A stretch of DNA of 64,000 nucleotides, taken from Nitrosomonadales bacterium (GTDB taxonomy: Bacteria; Pseudomonadota; Gammaproteobacteria; Burkholderiales; Gallionellaceae). Location of the stretch: contig JACOUM010000008.1 in assembly GCA_016177795.1 (NCBI GenBank), positions 83,582-147,581 of the forward strand. The letters are read 5' to 3'. The notes beneath the pieces were generated by a model, which saw only the letters and a program-made list of their open reading frames with translations, searched no databases and was not told the origin of the DNA. Positions within the stretch are counted from its first letter, which is position 1. Each line of letters starts with the position of its first letter. Below are positions 32,132-43,541 of this stretch, in pieces. Both the position numbers and the translations under genes were made by a program.

Positions 32132-32947
32132 ATGCCCGAACTGCCCGAAGTAGAAATTACCCTGCGCGGCTTGGCTGCGCATCTCACCGGCCAGGCCATC
32201 GCCAAGGTTGTCATCCGCCACGCCAGACTGCGCTGGCCGATCCCGAAAAATTTACCGAAGTTGTTGCACGGCAAAACCATCCGTGCGCTGCGCCGCCGCG
32301 CAAAATACCTGCTGGTTGAATTCGATCACGGAACACTGATCCTGCATCTCGGCATGTCTGGCAGCCTGTGCCTCCTGCCCGCCGGAACGCCTGCAGAAAA
32401 ACACGACCACTTCGATCTGGTGCTGGGCAACGGCATGCTGATGCGCTTGCGCGATCCGCGCCGCTTCGGCGCGGTGCTATGGCACAGTGGCGATGTGAAT
32501 GCTCACCCGCTGCTTGCCGCACTCGGACCTGAGCCGCTGCAACCTGAATTCGACGCGGCATATCTCTACCGCACCACCCGCAACAAGACCGCCGCAATCA
32601 AGCTGGTTATCATGGATAACCGCGTGGTCGTCGGCGTGGGCAACATCTACGCCAACGAAGCGCTGTTCCGCGCCGGCATCCGGCCGCAGCTCGCCGCCGG
32701 AAAACTCAGCCGCGAACGCTGCGCGCGATTGGTCGAGGCAATCCGCGCCACGCTCACCGAGGCCATCCGGCATGGTGGCAGCACCCTGCGCAACTTCGTG
32801 GGCAGCGACGGCAAGCCCGGTTATTTCCAACAGCATTATCGGGTGTATGGCCGCGCGGGCGAACCCTGCCGTGCCTGCGGCACACCCATCAAACAGCTAC
32901 GGCAAGGGCAGCGTTCCAGCTTCTATTGCCCGAAGTGCCAACGCTAA
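32132..32947 (+). CDS. mutM: Formamidopyrimidine-DNA glycosylase
   Basis: [15 protein letters not shown]-terminal zinc finger [26 protein letters not shown]. Confidence 0.97.
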   Translation: MPELPEVEITLRGLAAHLTGQAIAKVVIRHARLRWPIPKNLPKLLHGKTIRALRRRAKYLLVEFDHGTLILHLGMSGSLCLLPAGTPAEKHDHFDLVLGNGMLMRLRDPRRFGAVLWHSGDVNAHPLLAALGPEPLQPEFDAAYLYRTTRNKTAAIKLVIMDNRVVVGVGNIYANEALFRAGIRPQLAAGKLSRERCARLVEAIRATLTEAIRHGGSTLRNFVGSDGKPGYFQQHYRVYGRAGEPCRACGTPIKQLRQGQRSSFYCPKCQR

Positions 32948-32978
32948 TCCACAATGCGCCCGCCGAATCGGGAGCGCA

Positions 32979-33012
32979 CAAAAGCCCGCCGTGAGAGCGG
33001 CGGGCTTCTTTT
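32979..33012. terminator. Bidirectional intrinsic terminator between convergent mutM and fdx
   Basis: AAAAGCCCGCCGTGAGAGCGGCGGGCTTCTTTT hairpin with flanking A/T runs. Confidence 0.85.
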
Positions 33013-33029
33013 CCGGCAACAAGGGGGAA

Positions 33030-33293
<264 letters not shown>

Positions 33294-33308
33294 CTAAGTT
33301 AGATCAAT

Positions 33309-33779
33309 TTAGTCTTTTTGCTGCAACTTGGCCGCTACCAAGGGTGATACAAACTTGCTGACATCGCCGCCGAAGCGCGCCACCTCGCGCACCATGGTGG
33401 CCGAAATGAAAGTGTATTGCTCCGCCGGCGTCAGAAACAGCGTTTCCATTTCGGGGTACAGATTACGGTTCATCCCCGCCAATTGAAACTCATATTCAAA
33501 ATCCGACACGGCGCGCAATCCGCGCAACACCACACGTGCCCCTTGCGCCTGCACGAAGTTCATCAGCAAGCCGTTGAAGCCTTCCACGCGCACATTGGCA
33601 AAATCCGCGAACACTTCATGCGCCATGTCCACGCGCTCATTCAGCGTAAACAGGGTTTGCGTGCGGCTTTCCGCCACTGCCACAATGACTTCGCCGAACA
33701 GTCCGGCGGCGCGCCGTACCACGTCTTCATGCCCGCGTGTGATGGGGTCAAACGTGCCGGGGTAGACAACTTTTATCAC
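33309..33779 (-). CDS. coaD: Phosphopantetheine adenylyltransferase
   Basis: [49 protein letters not shown]. Confidence 0.97.
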   Translation of the reverse strand: MIKVVYPGTFDPITRGHEDVVRRAAGLFGEVIVAVAESRTQTLFTLNERVDMAHEVFADFANVRVEGFNGLLMNFVQAQGARVVLRGLRAVSDFEYEFQLAGMNRNLYPEMETLFLTPAEQYTFISATMVREVARFGGDVSKFVSPLVAAKLQQKD

Positions 33780-34282
33780 TTAACCACACTCAATAGTTGA
33801 TAATGCACTTGCCCCGCCCTGCCGGATTTCATTACTTGCCAGGGCGGTGGGGCGGTTATCGCAGCGCCCGATTCGACATACATCATGCCGTTCTCGTTCA
33901 GGTGTTGCGGCAGAATTTCCAGCAGTTTGGGCAGGTAATTGCCGTGAAACGGCGGGTCCAGAAAAATCACGTCATACCGGTGTATATCGCGCGACGCAAA
34001 TTCTAACCCATCTTGGCAATAAGCGAAAATGCCGGCGCAAGACAATTTTGCAATATTGTCCCGCAGGGCGTGAAAAACCGCGGGATTTTTCTCCACCATC
34101 ACCACCCGTTCCGCGCCGCGCGAAGCGGCCTCGAACCCCAGCGCGCCGCTGCCGGCGAACAAATCCAGGCAGGTGCGCCCGTGCAGCGTCTGCCCCAGCC
34201 AGTTGAACAGGGTTTCGCGCACCCGGTCCGGCGTGGGGCGCAGCCCTTCCGCATCGGGAAAGGCGATCACGCGGCTGCGCAT
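33776..34282 (-). CDS. rsmD: 16S rRNA (guanine966-N2)-methyltransferase
   Basis: [44 protein letters not shown]; likely N-terminal extension NKVRIIGGE upstream of the annotated Met. Confidence 0.93.
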   Translation of the reverse strand: MRSRVIAFPDAEGLRPTPDRVRETLFNWLGQTLHGRTCLDLFAGSGALGFEAASRGAERVVMVEKNPAVFHALRDNIAKLSCAGIFAYCQDGLEFASRDIHRYDVIFLDPPFHGNYLPKLLEILPQHLNENGMMYVESGAAITAPPPWQVMKSGRAGQVHYQLLSVVK

Positions 34283-34308
34283 CTCGCCGCCGATGATCCT
34301 GACCTTGT

Positions 34309-35625
34309 TTATTTTGCGGTTTCCCCGGGTGCGCCGACGATCACGGTCGCCATTGCCTGCGGATCGATGCGGCGCGCGAACGCATCGCGGATCTGCGCCA
34401 CGCTGACCTGCTCGACCTTGCGCGTGAAATCGTCCAGATAAGTCAGCGGCAAATCATGGAAACCGATGATGCTCAGGTAATCGATGATCTTGCGGTTGCT
34501 GTCGATGCGCAGCGGAAAACCGCCGACGATGTTCTGCCTGGCGGCGATCAGTTCCTTTTCCGTCGGGCCGTTGGCGATAAATTTTGCGAGCGTGTCGCGC
34601 ACCAGCTGCAGCGCTTCGTCGGCCTGCTCCTTCTTGGTCTGCAGGCCGATCTGGAACGCGCCCGGCTGTTTCAGCGGCATGAAGTAGCTGTAGACGCTGT
34701 AAGCCATGCCACGTTTTTCGCGCACCTCGTTCATCAGGCGCGACACGAAGCCGCCACCGCCAAGAATGTGGTTGCCGACATACAGCGGGAAATAATCCGG
34801 GTCGTTGCGCGACATGCCCGGTGCCCCGATCAGGATATGGCTCTGGCTGGCAGGGTGGGCGATGCGCTGCTCGCTGGCGGAAATGCGCATCGTTACACTG
34901 GGCAGCGCGGCAGGCGCATCCCCCGCAGGCAATTTTTCGGTGAGTTGCTGCGCAATCACCTCGGCCTGACTGCGCGACACGTCGCCCATGATGGCCACAA
35001 CTGCGGTGCTGGCCCGGTAGTGCGCGGCATGGAAAGCGCGCAGGTCCTGCGCGGTAATTTTCTCTACGCTGGCTACTTCACCGGAAACCGGAAAACCGTA
35101 AGGATGCGTGCCGTACAAGGCTTTCTGGAATGCCTTGTCGGCGATGCTTTCCGGCTTGGTCTCGTCCTCTTTCAGCGAGGCGATCAACCGTACCTTTTCG
35201 CGCGCCAGTATTTCCTCCGGGAACAGCGGATGCTGCAGCACGCGCGCCATGATATCCAGCGCCTGGTCACGTTCCGCAGAACTGCTCAGGGTGCGCAGCG
35301 ACACACTGGCTCTGTCCGGGTCAAAACCGCCGCCAAATTGCGCGCCGATATCCGCCATGCCGCGCGCAATGTCGTCCTCGCTCAGCCCTTCCGCCCCGAG
35401 ATCGAGCAGATGGTGAGTCAGCCCCGCCACCCCGGATTTGTCGGCGCTATCGAAGCTGCTGCCGGCCGGAATGCTGACCGATACATCCAGCATCGGAATG
35501 TCGTGATTTTCTACGAACAGCACCTTCGCACCGCTGGTACTCTGCCAGTGCTGGATGTTGGGAGTGGCAGAAGCGGCTGTCGCGACGCAGCACAACGCCG
35601 CCAGTAAGAGTGACTTAATGGGCAT
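34309..35625 (-). CDS. M16-family peptidase-like subunit, zinc motif degenerate
   Basis: Signal peptide; GVAGLTHHLLDLGAEG at the position of HxxEH (Glu missing). Confidence 0.88.
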   Translation of the reverse strand: MPIKSLLLAALCCVATAASATPNIQHWQSTSGAKVLFVENHDIPMLDVSVSIPAGSSFDSADKSGVAGLTHHLLDLGAEGLSEDDIARGMADIGAQFGGGFDPDRASVSLRTLSSSAERDQALDIMARVLQHPLFPEEILAREKVRLIASLKEDETKPESIADKAFQKALYGTHPYGFPVSGEVASVEKITAQDLRAFHAAHYRASTAVVAIMGDVSRSQAEVIAQQLTEKLPAGDAPAALPSVTMRISASEQRIAHPASQSHILIGAPGMSRNDPDYFPLYVGNHILGGGGFVSRLMNEVREKRGMAYSVYSYFMPLKQPGAFQIGLQTKKEQADEALQLVRDTLAKFIANGPTEKELIAARQNIVGGFPLRIDSNRKIIDYLSIIGFHDLPLTYLDDFTRKVEQVSVAQIRDAFARRIDPQAMATVIVGAPGETAK

Positions 35626-36976
35626 GTGCGGCTCCTTGTGGCGCTTTCGGTTTGCCGGAGAGCGGCTGCGGATCGAGCACGGCGACAGTGAGGTTGTCCT
35701 CCTGCAAGAATTCCTCAGCGACTTGGCGCACCTGCTCGGCGTTAACCGCCTGCAACTTCTCCAGCATCAGCGGGAGGGCTTGATAGCCAAGTCCGATACT
35801 TTCCATTTGCCCGATCTGCATTGCCTGGTAAAACAGCGAGTCGAGCTTGTATACCTCACCCGCCGTGACCTGTGCCTTGACACGCTGCAACTCTTCCTCG
35901 CTCACGCCGTCCTTGACGAGCAGCGCGATTTCCTGGCGTAGCGCCGCTTCGACATCGTTCACAGTCCGGCCTTCGCTGGGTGTGGCTTCGAGAGTGAACA
36001 GGCTGGGTCCGCGCGAAGTGGCGTGATAGCCCGCCCCCGCCCCGCTGGCGACCTGCTGTTCGCGGACCAGATGCTTGTTCAGGCGCGCCGATTCGTTGCC
36101 GTCCAGTACGCCGGCCAGTATCTGCAAGGCATAAGGCTTCCAGTCTTGCTCCGGATCGCGGATTACCGGCGTGTGATAACTCATTACCAAATGTGGCAAT
36201 TCGGCAGGCGCCTTGACCACAATGCGCTTGATACCAACTTGTTTTGGTTCGACAAAATTGCGTGGTGCGGGCACCGCGTGCTTGGGGATGGCACCATAGT
36301 AGCGCTGCGCCAAAGCAAAAACCTCATCCGCCTTGACGTCGCCCGCGATGACCAGCGTGGCGTTGTTTGGCGCGTACCAGCGCTTGTACCACGCCCTGGC
36401 ATCGCCCACCGTGAGCGATTCCAGATCGTTCATCCAGCCGATGATCGGATGCTGGTAGGGGTGCTGCTGATAAACCGTCGCCGTCATTTTTTCATACAGC
36501 AGTGCACGCGCCTCATCGTCGGTACGCAGCCGGCGTTCCTCCATGACCACCTTGATTTCCTTTGCAAAATCGGCGGCGGTGAGATTCAGGTTGTGCATCC
36601 GGTCGGATTCCAGCTGCATCGCCAGCGGCAGTTTTGACTTGTGCAGTTGCTGGAAATAGGCGGTGTAGTCGTAGCTGGTAAAGGCATTCTCGCGCCCCCC
36701 CGCTGCCGCGATGCGCCTGGAAAACTGGCCCGCCGGCACGGTCTTGGTGCCCTTGAACATCAAATGCTCCAGCACATGCGCGATGCCGGTCACGCCGGTG
36801 CGTTCGTCCATACTGCCCGCCTTGTACCAGATTTGCTGCACCACCACCGGCGCGCGGTGATCTTCCTTGACGATGACCTTCAGGCCATTCGCCAGCGTGC
36901 GCTCGAACACTTCTGCCTGTACTGCTGCCGGCGCGCTTCCCAGCAACAGCGCGACGCAAAACAAAAAAATTCTCAT
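35615..36976 (-). CDS. M16-family zinc peptidase, catalytic
   Basis: Signal peptide; GIAHVLEHLMFKGTKTVPAGQFSRRIAAAGGRENAFTSYDYTAY (HxxEH). Confidence 0.93.
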   Translation of the reverse strand: MRIFLFCVALLLGSAPAAVQAEVFERTLANGLKVIVKEDHRAPVVVQQIWYKAGSMDERTGVTGIAHVLEHLMFKGTKTVPAGQFSRRIAAAGGRENAFTSYDYTAYFQQLHKSKLPLAMQLESDRMHNLNLTAADFAKEIKVVMEERRLRTDDEARALLYEKMTATVYQQHPYQHPIIGWMNDLESLTVGDARAWYKRWYAPNNATLVIAGDVKADEVFALAQRYYGAIPKHAVPAPRNFVEPKQVGIKRIVVKAPAELPHLVMSYHTPVIRDPEQDWKPYALQILAGVLDGNESARLNKHLVREQQVASGAGAGYHATSRGPSLFTLEATPSEGRTVNDVEAALRQEIALLVKDGVSEEELQRVKAQVTAGEVYKLDSLFYQAMQIGQMESIGLGYQALPLMLEKLQAVNAEQVRQVAEEFLQEDNLTVAVLDPQPLSGKPKAPQGAAHAH

Positions 36977-37090
36977 CTACCTAGCCCTGTAACATGTAAT
37001 CGGCATAAAATAACAACGCCAGCCACATCGTATATGTGGCTGCTTTGTCCGTATTATGCCCCATTTCCCTGCGACCAGAATGTATCCGGT

Positions 37091-38050
37091 ATGTTCAGTT
37101 TCCTGAAAAAAAGTTCACCCGAAGCGCCGGATGAGAAAGTCGGCACTGGCTGGGTTGCGCGCCTGAAGTCCGGCCTGGCGCGCACCGGCGGCCAGCTGAC
37201 CGGCCTGTTCGCCAGCGGCGGGAAAATCGACGACGACCTCTATGAGGAACTGGAGACGATTCTGATTACCGCCGATGTCGGCATGGATGCGACCAGTGCG
37301 CTGCTCGCCGATCTGCGCTATTACGTCAGGGAGCATCGCCTGAGCGAAGCGGCCGAGCTCCGGGAGGCGCTCGCGCACTGCCTGCTCAAGCTGCTCAAGC
37401 CGCTCGCACAACCGCTGCAGGCCGATGCGCACAAGCCGTTCGTCATCATGATGTGCGGCGTGAACGGTGCGGGCAAGACCACCTCGATCGGCAAGCTGGC
37501 GAAGTACCTGCAAACGCAAGGATTGTCGGTGCTGCTGGCGGCGGGGGATACCTTTCGCGCAGCGGCGCGCGAACAGTTGATGACCTGGGGCGAGCGCAAC
37601 AACGTGACGGTCATCGCGCAGCAGAGCGGTGATGCCGCCGCGGTAATTTTTGATGCCGTGCAATCCGCGCAGGCGCGCAGGATTGACGTGGTGCTGGCCG
37701 ATACCGCAGGGCGCCTGACCACGCAGGCGCATCTGATGGAGGAAATCAAAAAGGTGAAGCGCGTCATCGCCAAGGTGCTGCCCGATGCGCCGCATGAAGT
37801 GTTGCTGGTGCTGGACGCCAACACCGGACAGAACGCGCTTTCCCAGGTCAAGGCATTCGATCAGGCGCTCGGCGTGACCGGGCTGATCCTGACCAAGCTG
37901 GACGGCACCGCCAAGGGCGGCGTGATCGCCGCCATCGCCCGGGCGCACCCGATTCCGGTGCGCTTCATTGGCGTGGGTGAAGGACTGGACGACCTGCGCC
38001 CGTTCGTCGCGGAGGATTTTGTCGCGGCGTTGCTGGGGTTCGACGAATGA
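37091..38050 (+). CDS. ftsY: Signal recognition particle receptor FtsY
   Basis: [51 protein letters not shown]. Confidence 0.96.
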   Translation: MFSFLKKSSPEAPDEKVGTGWVARLKSGLARTGGQLTGLFASGGKIDDDLYEELETILITADVGMDATSALLADLRYYVREHRLSEAAELREALAHCLLKLLKPLAQPLQADAHKPFVIMMCGVNGAGKTTSIGKLAKYLQTQGLSVLLAAGDTFRAAAREQLMTWGERNNVTVIAQQSGDAAAVIFDAVQSAQARRIDVVLADTAGRLTTQAHLMEEIKKVKRVIAKVLPDAPHEVLLVLDANTGQNALSQVKAFDQALGVTGLILTKLDGTAKGGVIAAIARAHPIPVRFIGVGEGLDDLRPFVAEDFVAALLGFDE

Positions 38051-38109
38051 TTTTGAGAACTATAATTGGCGATACCTGTTGTTTTTATTCGGGGCATCGC
38101 GTTGTTTAT

Positions 38110-38166
38110 GTAGGTGCGAATTTATTCGCACTTAATTTGTGTGCGTGCGAATGAATTCGCACCTAC
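38110..38166. repeat. Nested palindromic repeat between ftsY and ftsE
   Basis: GTAGGTGCGAAT...ATTCGCACCTAC outer; inner GTGCGAA-TTTA-TTCGCAC and GTGCGAATGAATTCGCAC. Confidence 0.8.
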
Positions 38167-38191
38167 CAAGTCGTCGTCTGCGCTTCTACAG

Positions 38192-38842
38192 ATGATCTCG
38201 TTTACTCAAGTCCACAAACGCTACCCCGGCGGCTACGAGGCGCTGAAGGGCATTTCGTTCGACATCGCCGAGGGCGAGATGGTGTTCCTCACCGGGCATT
38301 CCGGCGCGGGCAAGAGCACGCTGCTCAAGCTGATTGCCGCAATCGAGCGCCCCAATTCCGGCAGCGTGCTGGTGAACAGCCAGAATGTCGGTGCGCTCAG
38401 CGGCGGCGCATTGCCCTATCTGCGCCGCAACCTCGGCATCATCTTTCAGGACCATAAACTGCTGTTCGATCGCAGCGTATTCGACAATGTGCTGCTGCCG
38501 CTGCAAATTTGCGGCTTCGACCACCGCGAGAGCGGCAAACGGGTGCGCGCCGCGCTGGACAAGGTTGGCCTGCTCAAGCGCGAAAAAACCAATCCCATCG
38601 CGTTGTCCGGCGGCGAGCGGCAACGCCTGTGCATCGCGCGCGCCATCGTCAACCGTCCGGCCATCCTGCTGGCCGACGAGCCGACCGGCAATCTGGATGC
38701 GGCCTATGCCCAGGAGATCATGGCGATCTTCAAATCCTTTCACCAGGTCGGCGTTACCTTGCTGATCTCCACCCATGATGTCAGCGTGCTGCAGGACAGC
38801 GGCGTGCGCAGGCTCACGCTGAAAGAGGGTGTGCTGCAATGA
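38192..38842 (+). CDS. ftsE: Cell division ATP-binding protein FtsE
   Basis: VHKRYPGGYEALKGISFDIAEGEMVFLTGHSGAGKSTLLKL; LSGGERQRLCIARAIVNRP. Confidence 0.96.
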   Translation: MISFTQVHKRYPGGYEALKGISFDIAEGEMVFLTGHSGAGKSTLLKLIAAIERPNSGSVLVNSQNVGALSGGALPYLRRNLGIIFQDHKLLFDRSVFDNVLLPLQICGFDHRESGKRVRAALDKVGLLKREKTNPIALSGGERQRLCIARAIVNRPAILLADEPTGNLDAAYAQEIMAIFKSFHQVGVTLLISTHDVSVLQDSGVRRLTLKEGVLQ

Positions 38843-39747
38843 CGCGCGCCCTGGCACTGCACCTCGGTGTGCTGCGCGCCGCGCTGCGCCGCATGTTCGC
38901 CTCGAAACTGGGCGGGCTGCTCAACATTCTGGTCATCGGTATCGCGCTCAGCCTGCCCGCCGGCATGTACGCGCTGCTGCAGAATGCGCAGGGGCTGGTC
39001 GCGCAGCTTTCCGGCACGCCGCAAATCAGCCTGTTCCTGGCGACGGATGCGCAAGCGGATGACATCGACGCGTTGCGCAAACAGCTCGCCGCCCATCCCG
39101 CCGTCCACGGCGCCGAATTCGTTGCGCGCGAGCGGGCGCTGGAACAGCTCAAACAAAGCACCGGTCTGGCCGATGTGATCGTCGGGCTGGAAAAGAATCC
39201 GCTGCCTGATGCCTTTGTCGTCTCGCCGAAACAGGGCAACGCGCAAGCGCTGGACATATTGCGCGGCGAACTGGCGCAACTGCCCGGAGTCGAACTGGCG
39301 CAACTCGATTCGGCATGGGCCTACAAGCTGGAAGCGCTGCTCGAGTTCGGTCACCTTGCCGTGCTGATCCTCGCCGTTCTGCTCAGTCTCGCGCTGGTTG
39401 CCGTCACCTTCAACACCATTCGCCTGCAGATCCTCACGCAGCGCGACGAGATCGAGGTGTCCAGACTGATCGGCGCGACCGACGGCTTCATCCGCCGCCC
39501 GTTTCTGTATTTCGGCGCGATGCAGGGCTTGCTTGGCGGTATCATGGCATGGGCCATCGTTACTGCCAGCCTGCTGCTGCTCAACCGCCCGCTGGGCGAG
39601 TTGTCGCAACTCTATGCCAGCCAGTTTGTGCTGCACCCGCTTTCCTTCGGCGACAGCCTGTCGCTGCTGCTGTTTTCGCTCTATCTGGGCTGGCTGGGAG
39701 CGTGGCTGTCAGTGGCGCGCCACCTGTCGCAGATCGAGCCGCGCTGA
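38839..39747 (+). CDS. ftsX: Cell division protein FtsX
   Basis: Permease-like with C-terminal TM cluster; overlaps ftsE by 4 bp. Confidence 0.94.
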   Translation: MTRALALHLGVLRAALRRMFASKLGGLLNILVIGIALSLPAGMYALLQNAQGLVAQLSGTPQISLFLATDAQADDIDALRKQLAAHPAVHGAEFVARERALEQLKQSTGLADVIVGLEKNPLPDAFVVSPKQGNAQALDILRGELAQLPGVELAQLDSAWAYKLEALLEFGHLAVLILAVLLSLALVAVTFNTIRLQILTQRDEIEVSRLIGATDGFIRRPFLYFGAMQGLLGGIMAWAIVTASLLLLNRPLGELSQLYASQFVLHPLSFGDSLSLLLFSLYLGWLGAWLSVARHLSQIEPR

Positions 39748-39754
39748 CGGTTCA

Positions 39755-40069
39755 CTAGTGCAGCTTGTCGGCCGACTGCACCAGCACCCACGGGCTGACC
39801 ACTACCGCCCATACCAGCGCATCGGCTTCAACCCACTGGCGCGCCTGTTCATCCGGCACGCGGGTTAATTGACCAGTTGCCATCCATTGCCTGATTTGCG
39901 CCACGTTATCTTCCGATATCTGGAACGCGGCCTCGACCAGATCCAGGTCGGCGGAGACCATCAGGGCCTTGCCGCCGGCAAAGAAACGCTGCAACTCTTT
40001 CCAGGCGATTTTCGAGGTTTCCAGATTGATCTTGGCGCGATAGATTTCTCGTTGATCTGAATTGGACAT
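39755..40069 (-). CDS. DUF2288-like protein
   Basis: REIYRAKINLETSKIAWKELQRFFAGGKALMVSADLDLVEAA. Confidence 0.82.
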   Translation of the reverse strand: MSNSDQREIYRAKINLETSKIAWKELQRFFAGGKALMVSADLDLVEAAFQISEDNVAQIRQWMATGQLTRVPDEQARQWVEADALVWAVVVSPWVLVQSADKLH

Positions 40070-40121
40070 TGCGATGGTTCAACTCTTCCGTTTTTGGAAA
40101 CCGGTTTACTGCCCGACTACA

Positions 40122-40910
40122 TCAAGCGGATTTATCGGCTCTCTCTTTGCGTGCATCGCGTATTGATACGCGCGGCGTGCCTTCTCCCGCCATCTCAAAC
40201 AACTCTGTAGCACTGACCAGTTTGCTGAATGTTGCATAACCATAATTGCGCGGATCAAAAGAAGCTTGATTGGATATTTGGTTGCGTACCAATGACAATA
40301 ACGCCCAGCCATCATCGCCCTTGGCAGCCTCCACCGCATTTCTTAACAGACTGACCAGCCGGGTGTCTTGTCGCAACTTGGCTGGGGGCACTCTTGTTGG
40401 AACAACGGGTTTGGCGTTTGCATCACTTTGCCCATTCGCACTTTCTACAGCTGCTTCTTGCCCGATTTTTTCGAGATCCAAAAATTGCGAGCATGCATCC
40501 ACGAAAGGCGACGGCGTTTTGCTGGCTCCGAATCCGAATACTTTCGCCCCCCGCTCCTTGAGGTGCAAAACCAGCGGAGTAAAGTCGCTGTCTGAGGAGA
40601 CAATCGCGAACGCGTCCGGCCTCTCCGTGTAAAGCAAATGCAACGCATCTATGCACAAGCTCATATCGGTCGCATTCTTGCCCTTTGTGTAATCAAATTG
40701 CTGTATGGGGCGAATGGCGTAAGGATGCAGTGCGGCTTCCCATCCCTTTAGCTCGGCCTTTTTCCAATTCCCGTAGGCGCGCCGGATATTCACTACGCCG
40801 ACTTTCGCCAGTTCCGCCAACACCACCTCAATCTTTGCTGCCGGTGAGTTGTCGGCATCAATCAACAATGCGATGCGTATTTCATGGCGAATAGTTTCGT
40901 TGCTATTCAT
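40122..40910 (-). CDS. NYN-domain (LabA/DUF88-like) protein with C-terminal OST-HTH-like region
   Basis: [84 protein letters not shown]. Confidence 0.9.
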   Translation of the reverse strand: MNSNETIRHEIRIALLIDADNSPAAKIEVVLAELAKVGVVNIRRAYGNWKKAELKGWEAALHPYAIRPIQQFDYTKGKNATDMSLCIDALHLLYTERPDAFAIVSSDSDFTPLVLHLKERGAKVFGFGASKTPSPFVDACSQFLDLEKIGQEAAVESANGQSDANAKPVVPTRVPPAKLRQDTRLVSLLRNAVEAAKGDDGWALLSLVRNQISNQASFDPRNYGYATFSKLVSATELFEMAGEGTPRVSIRDARKERADKSA

Positions 40911-41938
40911 CCCATCCTCCATTTCACTTCTTCGCCGGCGCGCAGCGGCACCAGGCGATGTTCGCCAAACGCGAGGCTGTCCGGCGCCTGCCAGCTTTCC
41001 TTGCGCAGCGTGATCTTGCCGGTGTTGCGCGGCAAACGGTAAAAGTCTGCGCCGTGGAAGCTGGCAAATCCTTCCAGCCTGTCCAGCGCGCCAAGCTGCT
41101 CGAAGGCCTCGGCGTACAGTTCGAGGGCAGCATGTGCGGTGTAGATGCCGGCGCAGCCGCAGGCGGTTTCCTTGGTGTGCTGCGCGTGCGGCGCGCTGTC
41201 GGTGCCGAGAAAGAATTTCGGGTTGCCGCTGGCCGCCGCCGCGCCCAATGCCGCGCGGTGCGTTTCGCGCTTCAGCACCGGCAGGCAGAAATAATGCGGG
41301 CGTATCCCGCCGCTGAACAGGGCGTTGCGGTTATACAGCAGATGGTGCGCGGTGATGGTTGCGGCAACGGTGTCCGGCGCGCCGGTCACGAACTGCACCG
41401 CCTCGCGCGTGGTGATATGCTCGAATACCGTGCGTAGCTGCGGCAGGTAGCGCAACAGCGGCTGCAATATGCGCTCGATGAACACCGCCTCGCGATCGAA
41501 CACGTCCACTGCCGGGTCGGTCGCTTCGCCATGCACCAGCAACGGCATGCCGCAGCGCTGCATTTCTTCCAGTGCGGGATAGGTCTTGCGGATATCCGTC
41601 ACGCCCGCAGCGGAGTTAGTGGTCGCACCCGCCGGATACAGCTTGACCGCGTGGATCACGCCGCTTTCCCTGGCCTTGCGAATTTCCTGCGCCGTGGTGT
41701 TGTCGGTCAGATACAGCGTCATCAGCGGTTCAAACGCGGCGCCTGCGGGCAGGGCGGCGAGAATGCGCGCCCGGTAGGCCTGTGCCTGTTCGGTCGTGGT
41801 GATCGGTGGCCTGAGATTGGGCATCACGATGGCGCGGGCAAATTGCCGTGCGCTATCCGGCAGCACCGATTGCAGCAGCGCGCCGTCGCGCAAATGCAGA
41901 TGCCAGTCGTCGGGGCGGGTGAGGGTGAGGTGTTGCAT
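40907..41938 (-). CDS. pyrC: Dihydroorotase (homodimeric type)
   Basis: [54 protein letters not shown]. Confidence 0.96.
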   Translation of the reverse strand: MQHLTLTRPDDWHLHLRDGALLQSVLPDSARQFARAIVMPNLRPPITTTEQAQAYRARILAALPAGAAFEPLMTLYLTDNTTAQEIRKARESGVIHAVKLYPAGATTNSAAGVTDIRKTYPALEEMQRCGMPLLVHGEATDPAVDVFDREAVFIERILQPLLRYLPQLRTVFEHITTREAVQFVTGAPDTVAATITAHHLLYNRNALFSGGIRPHYFCLPVLKRETHRAALGAAAASGNPKFFLGTDSAPHAQHTKETACGCAGIYTAHAALELYAEAFEQLGALDRLEGFASFHGADFYRLPRNTGKITLRKESWQAPDSLAFGEHRLVPLRAGEEVKWRMG

Positions 41939-42131
41939 GGCGTATTCCGGTGCGATGGATGGACGGGATTGTAATCCAACGCGCCTGCGCGGGGGAAAGG
42001 CTGTTTCACTTCGTCGTTATGGGATTGGTGTGCTGCGTTATTTTTCGATCGGGTTTGCGGAAGTGGTGCGGTGTAGGATAATCGCCGCCCGCGCTTGCCG
42101 TTTTTGAATGACTGAATCAAGAGGATTTACG

Positions 42132-43070
42132 ATGCACACACTGATTTGCGGTTCGATGGCCTACGACACCATCATGGTATTTCCGGATCAATTCAAGAAG
42201 CACATCCTGCCCGAGCAAATTCACATTCTGAATGTGGCGTTCTTGGTGCCGGAGATGCGCCGCGAATTCGGCGGCTGCGCGGGCAACATCGCCTATAACC
42301 TCAAGCTGCTCGGCGGCAACCCGCTGATCATGGCGACGGTCGGCGACGACTTTTCCACTTATGCGCTGCGCCTGGAAAAGCTCGGCATTACGCAGGCGCA
42401 CATCCGCCATATCTCCGGCAGCTACACCGGGCAGGCGTTCATCACCACCGACCTGGATGACAACCAGATCACCGCGTTCCACCCCGGCGCGATGAGTTTT
42501 TCCGAGAACAACCACGTCGGCGACGCCGCCGACGTTACCCTGGGAATCGTTTCGCCGGACGGGCGCGAAGGAATGTTGCAGCACGCGCGCGAATTCCACG
42601 AGGCGGACATCCCGTGGATATTCGATCCGGGTCAGGGCATGCCGATGTTTTCGGACGAGGAGTTGCTGCGCTTCGTCGAGCAGGCCGACTATGTAACGAT
42701 GAACGACTACGAGGCGCAACTGTTGCAGGACAAGACCGGCAGGAAAATCGAGGAGCTTGCCAGGATGACGCGCGCCTTCATTATCACGCGCGGCGGCGAA
42801 GGTTCGACCATCTACGCCGACGGCAAGGAGATCGTTATTCCCTGCGCCAAGCCGACGGCATTGCTTGACCCGACCGGTTGCGGCGATGCCTATCGCGCCG
42901 GGCTGCTGCACGGCATCCAGCAGGGCTGGGACTGGGAGACGACCGGTCGCCTGGCTTCGCTGTTAGGCACGCTCAAGATCGCCAGCCGCGGCGGGCAGAA
43001 CCACGCGCCGAGCCGCGATGAACTGAAGGCGCAGTTCCGGCAACATTTCGGTTTTGCCGTGCCGCTGTAA
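42132..43070 (+). CDS. PfkB-family carbohydrate/adenosine kinase
   Basis: EFGGCAGNIAYNLKLLGGNPLIMATVGDDF; LLDPTGCGDAYRAGLLHG. Confidence 0.92.
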   Translation: MHTLICGSMAYDTIMVFPDQFKKHILPEQIHILNVAFLVPEMRREFGGCAGNIAYNLKLLGGNPLIMATVGDDFSTYALRLEKLGITQAHIRHISGSYTGQAFITTDLDDNQITAFHPGAMSFSENNHVGDAADVTLGIVSPDGREGMLQHAREFHEADIPWIFDPGQGMPMFSDEELLRFVEQADYVTMNDYEAQLLQDKTGRKIEELARMTRAFIITRGGEGSTIYADGKEIVIPCAKPTALLDPTGCGDAYRAGLLHGIQQGWDWETTGRLASLLGTLKIASRGGQNHAPSRDELKAQFRQHFGFAVPL

Positions 43071-43072
43071 AC

Positions 43073-43534
43073 ATGCGTACCGCCCTGCTCATCATCACCC
43101 TGCTGCTGGCCGGATGCGCCAGCGGTCAGGTGGGAGGTGTCGGCAGCAAGCCGGCCGATGCGCCCAGGGAAGTCGTCAAGCTGGGCGTGATCGAAAGCGT
43201 CAAGCCAATCGAACTGGACGACAGCTCCGGCGGCGGCGCTTCCGTCGGCGGCGTCTTCGGCCAGGTCGGCGGCGCCAGTACCGGCGGCGGGCGCGGCTCA
43301 AACGTCGGCATCATACTCGGCGGGGTGATCGGCGGTACGCTTGGTCATCAGGCGGGCATTGCCACCAAACCCGGCCTCGAGATATGGGTCAGGCTGGATG
43401 GTGAAGAGGGCAAAAGCGCTTACGTGATGCAGCCCGGCCAGCCGGATGACTTCAAGATCGGCGACCGCGTGCGCGTGGTGAGCAAGAAGGGCGAAACGCG
43501 CGTCGAACTCGATAGCGGCGGCACGGCAAAGTAA
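43073..43534 (+). CDS. SlyB-like outer membrane lipoprotein
   Basis: Lipobox LLLAGC; Gly-rich zipper GIILGGVIGGTLGHQAG; IGDRVRVV. Confidence 0.8.
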   Translation: MRTALLIITLLLAGCASGQVGGVGSKPADAPREVVKLGVIESVKPIELDDSSGGGASVGGVFGQVGGASTGGGRGSNVGIILGGVIGGTLGHQAGIATKPGLEIWVRLDGEEGKSAYVMQPGQPDDFKIGDRVRVVSKKGETRVELDSGGTAK

Positions 43535-43541
43535 TCCGATT

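Noticed and set aside
34456-35607. 383-aa plus-strand ORF opposite the M16 peptidase
   Set aside because: Antisense shadow ORF with no domain signal
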